Shown here one piece after another: positions 9,600 to 17,418 of a DNA stretch of 64,000 bases (its first letter is position 1; each line of letters starts with the position of its first letter). Origin of the DNA: Pyropia yezoensis (lineage: Eukaryota; Rhodophyta; Bangiophyceae; Bangiales; Bangiaceae); the NCBI GenBank assembly GCA_009829735.1, contig CM020619.1:22004671-22068670 (forward strand), given 5' to 3'. The translations under genes were made by a program, and so were the position numbers. The notes below the pieces were generated by a model. It saw only the letters and a list, made by a program, of their open reading frames with translations, was not told the DNA's origin and did not search any database.

Positions 9600-10732
9600 C
9601 CGACGCCGCCGCCGCCCGCGGGCGGCGCGCCCAGCACCGCCACCGCCGCCTCAACAGCGCGCACGAGGGACACCAGGGGGGAGGGGGAGGGCACCCAAGT
9701 GGCGTCCCCACCGCCGCCCCTGCCGCCGTCGCCACCGCCGCCCGTCAGGTCCACCTCGGCCACCACCACCGCGCCCGGGTGGACGGGCGCCGCCGTCGTC
9801 GCCGTCGGCAGTGACGCCGCCTCAGCGGCCGCCGCCGCACCCGCACCCGCCGCCGTCCCCACCGTCGACGCCGCCCCGGCGGGCGCCGCAGGCGCCCCCC
9901 CCCCGCCCGGCCGCAGCGTACAGCCGAGGCGCGACGCTACCGCCGCCGCCGCGGACGGCGGCCCGGCCAGGACCAACACCTCGGCCGTCGCGGCGGCGGC
10001 GGTGGCGGCAGCGTCAGCCGCCCACCGCCCGCCGCCGCCATCCCCATCGCGGGCGGTGGCGGCGGCGGCAGCGTCTTCTGGTGGGGACGTCTGGGGCGGC
10101 GGCAGCGGCGGCGGCGGGCCCAGCACCCCCGCCCGCACCGCCGATGGCGTCGCGACGGCGGTGGCGGCGGCGGCGGCGGCGGCGACAGCCGGCGGGCACA
10201 GCAGCGCCGCAACGACGGCGGCGGGGGTGACCAGGACGGTGGGGGGGGACGCCGCCGGCCCGGGGGGGGACGAATGGGGGGGGGTGGGGGGGGGGGGGGG
10301 GCGGCGGCCGCCCCCGCCATGGCCGCAAAAACGGGGTGTGGGGACCGCCGCACCCCCTGTCGTCGACGGCGCGGCGACAGCCGCGGGCGGGGAGGTGCGG
10401 CGGGAGGGGCGCACCGCCGGCGCCAGCCGACCCGATGGCGGCCGCCCCGGGGACAGCCGGGCGGGAGGCGATGCCCCACTGACCGCGGCGGCAGGGGGGA
10501 AGCGGCACGCCGCGCGGCCGCAGGGGGGCAGCGGCACGCCGCGGCCACAGGGGGGAAGCGGCACGCCGCGGCTACAGGGAGGACGCGGCACGCCGTGGCC
10601 ACAGGGAGGACGCGGCACGCCGCGGCGGGGCGGCTGGTGTTGCCGTATGCAAGTAGGGGAGGGGCACCGGGGGGGCAAGAAGGCGGCGGGGAGCCGATGC
10701 TCCGACGACGCGCGGCGGCAGCGCGCCGCCAA
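8054..10732 (-). CDS. dynein light intermediate chain-like protein, Ala/Gly-expanded
   Basis: Between long Ala, Gly and Pro tracts, this 892-codon frame keeps short complex motifs in the order of the dynein light intermediate chain (DLIC) GTPase-like domain. They are VLVLAGPPSAAAAVASRL (about residue 250, at the P-loop position but without GKT/GKS), AVVVAEVDLTG (about 325), SPLVSLVRAVEAAVAVLG (matching SPW..ME.L..WA.VL), GVPVLVVGIVD (about 412, cf. GIPVLVVCTK-D), LVAALRGVCLGRLGGAGLVFVS (cf. RRFCLQYGAALIYTS), LAAYVHGL, DGRLPFLPAGWDSPVRL (8724-8755, cf. FIPAGWD), and TEWAFLDRF (cf. DDQVFLMKL). FLPAGWDS is the most telling. DLIC links dynein heavy chain to cargo adaptors. The usual length is about 450-530 residues; the excess here is low-complexity insert. 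The N-terminal about 200 residues are Pro/Arg-rich and the true start may be internal. The call is by eye. Confidence 0.55.
10495..10631. repeat. 27-bp minisatellite inside the N-terminal coding region of the DLIC-like gene
   Basis: About five imperfect 27-bp units built on GCGGCACGCCGCGGCCACAG. On the minus strand they encode a nine-residue repeat G-V-P-[RL]-P-P-C-[GS]-[RH], seen about four times plus a degenerate copy. The period is a multiple of three, so copy-number change would keep frame. Confidence 0.75.
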
Positions 10733-11488
10733 CCCCCGTCACCCCCCCCTCTTCTCCGCAGGCGGTGCGGTTTGAAAGCTGGGGCCACCCAAACGCCCCC
10801 CCCCCCACATCGGCTGCGGTTCCCAGTGTTCCGGAACACTGTGGCTTGGCTGTTTGAGGCGCATTGAATTGTCATGGGGGCGCGCTCTTTTCAAAGCCCG
10901 CCGTACGGTTTTCTGTTCTCGATCCGGGGGCTGCGGACCACGTGGCGAAACCCCACACACGTGGCCGTGCGCAGCTCTGCGACGAGGGCCTGGCTTCTCC
11001 GCGCCGTCCTCCTGCAGCCGCCCATACCTTTGCCACTGCCCATCACCCCGCCCCCCCCCCCCGTTGCTCCCCCCCCCCCCCCCCCCTTTCTTTTCTCTCC
11101 CATCATGTCGCCCCTCTCGCCCTGGCCCCCTCCCGCCTTCCTCCCCCCCCTGCCCCCCCCCCGCGGTACCCTCCCGGCGAGGCACCCCCACCACGCCACC
11201 CGCCACACCCCTCCCCCCGCTCCCCGGCCGCCACCCGTCGTCGCTGACGCCGCCGCTGCCGTCGCCGTCACTGTCAGCAGTGGACACAGCTACCGCGACA
11301 CCTGCCGGCGGCGCCCCCTCTGGCCGTGCGGCGCCCGCCTCCCGGCCAGCCGGCAGCACACTGCGACCGGCCGCAGTGGCCGCTGTGGCGGCGGCAGTGG
11401 CGTCGGTGCCGACGGCGACGGCGGCGGTGACGATGGGCCCCTAGCTCTGCGGCCACACGGCGGGGGCGGGAGGGTGGTGGTGGGGGCT
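10733..11488. promoter_or_regulatory. divergent promoter region between the DLIC-like gene and Trm1
   Basis: This 756-bp stretch separates two genes read outward. It holds the perfect palindrome at 10824-10841, ACGTGG/CACGTGG G-box-like words near 10938-10965, and C-rich leader sequence (11050-11180). A plus-strand reading is open through it and could extend Trm1 upstream (ATGs at 10874 and 11105), but the added residues are Pro-rich and non-conserved. A targeting extension cannot be excluded. Confidence 0.45.
10824..10841. promoter_or_regulatory. perfect 18-bp palindrome with heat-shock-element core
   Basis: CAGTGTTCCGGAACACTG is a perfect 18-bp dyad. Its centre TTCCGGAA fits the tail-to-tail heat-shock unit nTTCnnGAAn. 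It lies about 90 bp upstream of the DLIC-like reading frame start and about 650 bp upstream of the chosen Trm1 start. Confidence 0.5.
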
Positions 11489-11621
11489 ATGACAGACGGG
11501 GGAGCGGCGGCCGACCCTCCGGTCGGCGGCGGGGAATGCGGCTCGGCCGGCAGCGTCATCAGTAAAAGGGACAGCAGCAGCATCAGCAGCAGCATCAGCA
11601 GCAGCATCAGCGGCAGCAGCG

Positions 11622-11678
<57 letters not shown>

Positions 11679-13400
11679 GTGGTGACGGTGGTGCTAGGGG
11701 TGAGACAGGAGCGTCCCCCCCGCCCCCCCCCCCCGGGTACGTCACCGAAGGCGCCGTCACGTTTGCCCCCGCCGCCCGCTTTTACCGCCCTGCATCGTCG
11801 ACGGTGCGGGACCTGGGCGTCTTGGCGGTGGCCGCCCTGGCCGGCCGCCTCGGCCGGCAGCCGCGCGTCCTTGACGCGTACGCGGGGGCGGGCGTCCGCG
11901 CTGCGCGGTACGTGGCAGAGGGGGGGGCGAGTTACGCCTGGGCCAACGACGCGTGCTCTGTGGGGGGGGGGGTGCTGGAGGCCAACCTGGCGGGCCTCGT
12001 CGGGAGCGGCAGGGGGGTCGTCACCCACACCACCGCCCGCGCCTGCCTCGACGCCATTGCCGCCGCCGCGGCGACCGCCTCCCCCGATTCCGCCGCCCCC
12101 GCCGCCGCCGCCACCGCCGCCGCTACAGCCGCCGCCTGGCCCGCCGCGGAGCCGACCGCTGATGCTGCCGCCGCCGCCGCGGCGGCGGCCGCGGCGCAGT
12201 ACGCGCCCTATGACTTTATTGACCTGGACCAGTTTGGGGTCCCCCCCATTGATGCCCTCGCCGACGCGGTGCGGGCGGTGGGCGCCGACGGGGGCGCCCT
12301 CTACCTCTGCGCCACCGACGCGGTGGCGGGCGCCGGCAAGCGCCGGGCCGTTGCCCTCCGTGCCTGGGCGGCCGCCCCCGCCCCCGTCGGCGGCGGCGCC
12401 GCGTCCAACGAACAGTTCCTCCGCTCCGTTGCGGGCGCCGCGTACGTTGCGGGCGCCGCGGCGGGGCGGGCGGTGACCCCGTCGGTGGCCTATTTTGACC
12501 GCCCCAGCGCTACCGCACGGGTGGTGGTGACGGTTGCGGAGGGGGGGCGCCGCGCACGCGCAGGGGGGGGGGGGGGGGGGGCAGGGGGGGGGGGAAGGTG
12601 GACGACGCGGCCGCCGCGGCGCTGTATGGGTTTGTGGTGCTGTGCAAGGCCTGTGGGCAGGTGGCGACCGTGACGTTCGAGGCCCTCCCGGGCTGCCGCT
12701 GTGGAGCGTGTGCGGCGGCGCCGTCGCCGGAGTCGCTGGTCATTAGCGGACCAATGTGGTACGTTTAGAGGGGGAAAGGGTGGGGCGGGGTGGGGTGGTG
12801 GGTGGGGCGACCGATAGGGAGCTGGAGAGTGAACGGAACCCTTTGCAGCGGGATGGCATGCTCGCCATGACACCCTCTGCCGGAACGCGGGTTTGGCGCG
12901 TCTGCGGCAACCACGGGCGGGCGCCGTCCCTCATGGGCAGGTCGTACTAACCATCAGCCTCTTGCGTGCCACCCTCTCCTCTCCCCTGATTTTGCTGCCT
13001 GCTCCCACGCTGCGGCGGCTGACTCTCGGGCGGTTGTGCCCTCCCCTTCCCCTCCCCCGCAACAGGATTGGCCCACTCCACAACCGCGAGCACCTGGAAC
13101 AGATGTTGGACGCGGCGGCACGGGTCACCCCCCCCCCCCCGGCCCGCACACTGGCGGCACTGGCCGCCCTCACCGCCGAGGCGCGCCCCGCCCTGGACGC
13201 GCACCCCCTGAGCGTGGGGCTCGGCGACCTGTCGCGCCGGGCGGGGGTGGCGGCCCTGCCCCCGCGGGCGGTGCTGGTGGCGGCCCTTGCCCGCCGAGGG
13301 TACGTGGCCGTGCCGGCGGCGGCGGGGGACAAGGCGCTCAAGACGGACGCGCCCGTGGCGGTGCTGGTGGCGGTGGTGCGGGAAGAGGCTGCGCGGGCGT

Positions 13401-13439
<39 letters not shown>

Positions 13440-13618
13440 GGGATGCGGCGGTAAAGGCAGCGGCAGGGGACGGGGCTATGGCGACCGGGGCGGCGGGGAG
13501 TCCGGCGGGGCAAGCGACGGGGGGTGCGGCAGCGGGCGCGACGGCGGCCGTTCCAGAGAGAAAAGGAGGGGGGGGGGGCGGCGCAGTGCCAACGGCTGGT
13601 TGTGTGGGGAGGAGATGA
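11489..13618 (+). CDS. TRM1: tRNA (guanine-26-N2/N2,N2)-methyltransferase Trm1, two exons
   Basis: Trm1 methylates G26 of tRNAs using S-adenosylmethionine. The family order is clear: VTEGAVTFAPAARFYRP (cf. EG.A.I....FYNP), STVRDLGVL, the SAM motif I RVLDAYAGAGVRAARY, WANDACSVGGGVLEANL (cf. ANDI), YDFIDLDQFGVP (cf. IDLDPFG, with Gln in place of Pro), GGALYLCATDAV, and FLRSVAGAAYVAGAAAGRAVTPSVAYFDR. A C-x2-C...C-x-C-x2-C zinc-binding stretch follows (LCKACGQ...GCRCGACA), then ISGPMW, joining across an intron to IGPLHN. Exon 2 ends with the family's GYVAVPAAA-GDKALKTDAPVAVLVAV (cf. G..AS..H....KTDA). Between FDR and the zinc-binding part the frame changes at G runs (12563-12594). ATG 11489 is chosen as the nearest start before the conserved part. 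It is divergent from the DLIC-like gene. Confidence 0.85.
11572..11685 (+). repeat. CAG/CAT and GGC simple repeats in the Trm1 N-terminus
   Basis: A (CAGCAGCAT)n-like tract (11572-11613), read in frame as a Ser/Ile run, is followed by a long GGC/GGT tract (11621-11685) coding about 20 glycines. Both precede the conserved Trm1 domain. Confidence 0.8.
12759..13065 (+). other. spliceosomal intron in TRM1 (307 bp)
   Basis: The donor is TG|GTACGT and the acceptor CCCCCGCAACAG|G after a pyrimidine-rich tract. A perfect TACTAAC branch-point heptamer lies at 12945-12951. Joining the flanks gives GPMW-IGPLHN, matching the conserved GP[LM]W.GPLH motif of Trm1, which fixes the boundaries. The branch point is about 114 nt from the chosen acceptor, longer than usual, so a nearer cryptic acceptor may be used sometimes. 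Confidence 0.8.
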
Positions 13619-13910
13619 GGAACGTAGCGAGCCCCTCTTGGGGACAGCACGCCCCTAGGGGACAGCGAAGTCGGCGTGGACCGTGGTAAGGAGGGCGTGC
13701 ATGAGGGGGGAGCATGAGGGGGGAGGTGCGGGAGTGCCGTCGCCTCCTCCACTATTGCATCACCGTGGCGCTCACCGCGTACCCTCCGGGAAACATCCGA
13801 CTCATCCCGGGAAAGGTTCCCGGGAAAAGCCGGCGTCTAACCTGCTGGTGAACGGCCGACAATTACCCATGATTGGCTCGTCGGCGAAAAGGGGGGGCGG
13901 CTGGCGCACG
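13619..13910. other. short spacer without a gene
   Basis: I see nothing beyond short duplicated words (GGGGACAGC, GAGGGGGGAG). It probably holds the 3' flank of Trm1. Confidence 0.4.
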
Positions 13911-14154
13911 TCGTGATCATGTCAATTATTGGCCACTGGACCAATCAAACCCACAGTACACGACCCGCGCACGTCCACTTTTTACGGGACGCACATTAGG
14001 TGAGGGTCACGGGCAAGATGTGCGCTGTCTTGTAGTGCGTCCCGTAAAAAGTGGACGTGCTCGTGTCGTGATCATGTCAAATATCGGCCACTGGACCAAT
14101 CAAACCCACACTGCACGACCCATGCACGTCCACTTTTTACGGGACGCACAATAG
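13911..14154. repeat. tandem 89-bp repeats with a foldback: duplicated promoter or MITE-like element
   Basis: Two 89-bp direct copies, 13911-13999 and 14066-14154, begin TCGTGATCATGTCAA and end GGGACGCACA(T/A)TAG/AATAG. Each contains GGACCAATCAAACCCAC, a CCAAT-box-like word. Copy 1 carries CGTCCACTTTTTACGGGACGCAC at 13972-13994. Its exact inverse lies at 14035-14057, giving 23-bp perfect arms around a 40-nt loop. Copy 2 repeats the left arm. The block ends 137 bp upstream of the ATG at 14291, so it may be a duplicated core promoter or a foldback element inserted there. Confidence 0.75.
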
Positions 14155-14290
14155 CGTCTTGCAGTGTCCACCAGACCACGGGGTGCGTCTGTCGCCCCCG
14201 TCTCCGCCCGACGTACCCCGTCCTGGTACTGGTGGGGTTGCTGGTGTTGGGGCTCCCCCCTGTCCACTTTTTGTGGCGGGGGGGGGCGCC

Positions 14291-14864
14291 ATGGTCGCGC
14301 TACGGCCGCGGGAGGCGGCCGTTGCGCGAGGGTTGATAGCGCTTTTGGACGCGGTGACCGGGCCGCCGTCGTCGTCGACGGCGGCCGCCAGTTGCCGCGT
14401 CCTTGACGCTGTGTATGCGTCCGTACGGGCCAATAACATTGGCCCGCTGCTGCGCTCTCTCGGAGACGCCGCGGGCGTTCTCGGTCGCGGTCTCGCCCTC
14501 CTTCCCGCTCCGGTTCCACCCCCCCCCCCCCCCCCGTCCTCCTCCTCTGCCCCCGTTTCGCCTGCCCGGGCGGCTAGTCCGCCCCCTGCGGCCGCCGATG
14601 CTGGTGGCCGCCGCCCTCCGCCGCCCGCTGCTGCCGAGGCAGCGGCGCCGCTGCCCGAGTCGCCCGCCGGCGGGGGCGATGACGCTATGGACCTGAGCGA
14701 CGACGATGGCAGCGGCGCCTGGAGCACCGCGGCGGTCCGCCGTCGTCGCCGCCGTCAAGCCGCGAAGGACGCCCGCGCCCGCCGGGCTGCTGACGCCGCT
14801 GCGGTCGTGGTGGGCGCCGCTGGCCGCGCCGGTACCCCCCCTCGTGGCCCTCGCGCTGGGGGGG
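14291..14864 (+). pseudogene. unidentified host gene, 5' segment, cut by element A
   Basis: The ATG at 14291 has a strong context (GCGCCATGG). The segment encodes ALRPREAAVARGLIALLDAV, CRVLDAVYASVRANNIGPLL, a proline/serine linker, an acidic stretch MDLSDDDGSGAW and an Arg-rich tract. It is cut at the TSD of element A. The reading frame at 14864 matches the frame that resumes at 24941 once the element and one GGGGG copy are set aside. I do not recognise the family. Confidence 0.6.
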
Positions 14865-15500
14865 TGTGGCGTTCTGGCCTTTGGGGACAGGCGGGCCCTC
14901 GGTGAGGTGACTTGGGACCCGGCCGGCAGTGGTACGTGGAACCCTACGCTGGCCGGGGATCCTTGGCCACGTGGCCCGGTGTTGTGGCGACACACCCGGA
15001 GCCCTGATTGGCCCACCCGACTGGAGGACTTGCCCGGGTTGTGGGCTTGCTGACCCCTTTGTGGTGTACTTGATTTTCGTATTTGTTTTCCTTGCGTAAT
15101 TTCGTGTCTTTCCCCTTTTTTCCCACTGGGTTTTTTCTGGGGATTGACATTTGTGTGTGGGGAGATTTTCGCTTGCTTTTCGATAGTTGGCCCGGTGAGT
15201 GGCCGATGCCTTGCTGGCATTAGGCCCGCCGGGGGGGCGCCCTCTGGGGGCCCCGCTCTGGGCCCCTGGAGGGGCCAGGGGGGGAGGTTCTTGAGGGTAG
15301 CTCCGGGGTCTCCCCGGGGCCATCTTGTAAAATCAACAGTGCTTTGGGTTCTTGCTCCCTCGGGCTTTTGTCCTTGTTACCTTTACCTCTGACGGGGTGG
15401 GCGAGTGGACCACGCTTGGGCTCTTACCTGTTCCTTCCTGGCCAGTCTGTGGTTTCCTGTGTGTCGTGGTTGTGGGGTCCGATAGGGCCATAACGTTACA
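14865..15500 (+). repeat. Element A 5' LTR
   Basis: It starts TGTG and ends GTTACA; 636 bp. Near-identical to 24300-24935. Confidence 0.9.
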
Positions 15501-15504
15501 TTTA

Positions 15505-15521
15505 TGGTGGAGCAGCAGGGG
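15505..15521 (+). other. Element A primer-binding site
   Basis: TGGTGGAGCAGCAGGGG starts four bases after the LTR. It would pair with a tRNA ending CTGCTCCACCA. The same PBS occurs in C1, C2 and the TRIM, and almost the same in E. Confidence 0.65.
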
Positions 15522-15640
15522 AGGGCTTTACTACTTCTCCCGTATCGGGACAGCCCTTCCCTATTTTCTGTGGCGTTTGACCCGTTTGGACCCTCTTGTG
15601 ACGGAGATCGATTGGGCTAGGTCGATTGCCGCGGGCCAAC

Positions 15641-17350
15641 ATGACGGACCCTACCCCTGGTGGGCGGGGCCGTGGTGCGCCCTCGGACACGTCAATGGTG
15701 ACCCCCGCTGGTCGTGGTCGTGGGACCTCTGTTCCCGGTGGCCGCGGCGGAGGCGGGACTAGTGGCATTCCTCGCCGGGGTACGGCGCCCCCGGGCGGGA
15801 TTCGGGCCCCTATGGGCCAGGATTCGCGTCAAGTTACGGGTCCCGCGATGGGGACCCAAGTTCTACCGGTGACCACTTCAACCGGACCCGAAGAGATTCG
15901 TACGACCCTTGAGACGTTCCGAGATGAGATTTTGGCCACCGTGTCCCAGGCCCTGAGTCAGAGCCCTGCTGGCCAGGATGGGTCACGTGATCCGCGCCGT
16001 TCGACCCGTTCGAGTTCCCGTCGTCGTCGGTCCCGTCGTCACCGTTCGCATGGGTCCTCCACGTCCTCTATTTTCTCTGGGACCACTCTTTCATCTGCTT
16101 TCGATGAGGACGACCTGACCACGTTCGGGGACACGACGCGTGGGCCAGATGTTATCAGCTGTTCCGATGATCGCTTTTCCTTGGTGCTGGACTACCGGAC
16201 GTATCGCTTGAGGAACAAGAAGGCCACTTATGGGACCCGAGAAGCACGGAAGATGGGTCGCGTAGCCCGGAATATGAAGCACTCGTTCGCTGGGTATCCA
16301 CATTTCTCGGGTAAAGAGGGCCTGAAGGTGTTCACTTGGCTCCGTAAGCTCGTTAAGGCCTGTAATGATACTGGGGTCTCGGAAGGTATGGCCCTATATG
16401 CGATCCCTCACTTTCTTTCCGGCGACGCTGAGCTTCGGTACACACGGGCCCTCCATGACTCGACAAGCGCCTCTGGTGGGGCGTCGATCACGAGCTATCC
16501 TGAGGCCATCAACTGGTTCCTGGAGACCTATGCGGAACCCCATGCCCTTGCACTGGCCCAGGATAAGTTTGGCAGGGCCACGAAGGAACCCGATGAGACC
16601 ATTGAAGCCTTTGCTCTGCGTCTCCGGGGCCTGACTGAGATGTGTGGGAACATCCACACGGAAGGGACCATGAAGCAACAGTTGATCCAAGGACTCCCGG
16701 AATACCTTCGAACCGATGCCTTTGTCTACAATGGGCCCAAGAGAACCTATCAACAGCTGGTCACGTTCACGGCCGGGAAGTACAAGGCGGCCCGGGACGT
16801 GATCATTATGGCCCAGTCGGCGGGTTCCTCTAGCAAGGCCCCCGTGACGGGACCAGTTCGATGGCCCACTGATCTGAACCCGAAGAAGGTGCTGGACCCC
16901 CCGGCCTTGCTGACTGTGAATCCTATGGCCCCTCCAACGATCCTCAAGGGGCCCCTCGACAAGGAAATCGAGAAGACCAAGGCGGGCCAGACTCAAGGAT
17001 TCTATTCGGAGACCCCTCGACTCGTTGGGATCCGGACCATGGACAGTCGCCGACCCTATCGATGCTACCTGTGCTGGGAGTCGGGCCACATGGCCCATCA
17101 GTGCAAGACTCTTTCTGAGGCCCAGCGACAGGCGGTTACTCAGGCCCGAGACATGTTCCTCTCGGCCACTCGGGGTCGCAGCCAGACTACGGAGACCGAT
17201 GCTAACGCGGACAGACGGTTCCATCGCCAGGTCCGGGTCGCTATGGTCCAAGCATTGTGTGAAGGGATCAACAAGTCAGATGATGAACCGGACCAGAGTT
17301 ACCATGATACGACTAGACCCGGGAGCTCTGGCCCTTCGGGAAAAGAGTAA
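15641..17350 (+). CDS. gag: Element A gag
   Basis: The ATG at 15641 opens a protein starting MTDPTPGGRGRGAPS with an RG-rich N-terminus. A Ser/Arg block (SSRRRRSRRHRS) follows, then a retrotransposon Gag core (FSGKEGLKVFTWLRKLVKAC through EAINWFLETYAEPHALALAQ and FALRLRGLTEMCGN). A single zinc knuckle C-Y-L-C-x4-H-x4-C lies near residue 470. The RG- and SR-rich N-terminus is likely RNA-binding. It forms the particle of the element. Confidence 0.85.
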   Translation: MTDPTPGGRGRGAPSDTSMVTPAGRGRGTSVPGGRGGGGTSGIPRRGTAPPGGIRAPMGQDSRQVTGPAMGTQVLPVTTSTGPEEIRTTLETFRDEILATVSQALSQSPAGQDGSRDPRRSTRSSSRRRRSRRHRSHGSSTSSIFSGTTLSSAFDEDDLTTFGDTTRGPDVISCSDDRFSLVLDYRTYRLRNKKATYGTREARKMGRVARNMKHSFAGYPHFSGKEGLKVFTWLRKLVKACNDTGVSEGMALYAIPHFLSGDAELRYTRALHDSTSASGGASITSYPEAINWFLETYAEPHALALAQDKFGRATKEPDETIEAFALRLRGLTEMCGNIHTEGTMKQQLIQGLPEYLRTDAFVYNGPKRTYQQLVTFTAGKYKAARDVIIMAQSAGSSSKAPVTGPVRWPTDLNPKKVLDPPALLTVNPMAPPTILKGPLDKEIEKTKAGQTQGFYSETPRLVGIRTMDSRRPYRCYLCWESGHMAHQCKTLSEAQRQAVTQARDMFLSATRGRSQTTETDANADRRFHRQVRVAMVQALCEGINKSDDEPDQSYHDTTRPGSSGPSGKE

Positions 17351-17418
17351 GGGGGGGAGGATCCAAGCGGTCCCCTCCCCGCCATCGGCCAGACAGTACA
17401 TGCTCGTTTGCTTCTGCT

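Noticed and set aside
7872-10775. A 967-codon plus-strand reading opposite the DLIC-like gene
   Set aside because: It is almost entirely Ala, Pro, Gly and Arg runs without ordered motifs, while the minus strand carries DLIC motifs in order. Long antisense readings are expected at this GC content.
13911-14154. LINE 5'UTR monomers in front of a LINE ORF1
   Set aside because: Tandem 5' units plus an ORF1-like segment were suggestive, but no endonuclease, reverse transcriptase or poly(A) tail follows the split gene before element E.
14944-15150. Small ORFs repeated at 14.9-15.4 kb and 24.3-24.8 kb
   Set aside because: They are chance readings inside the two LTRs of element A; the duplication comes from the LTRs.
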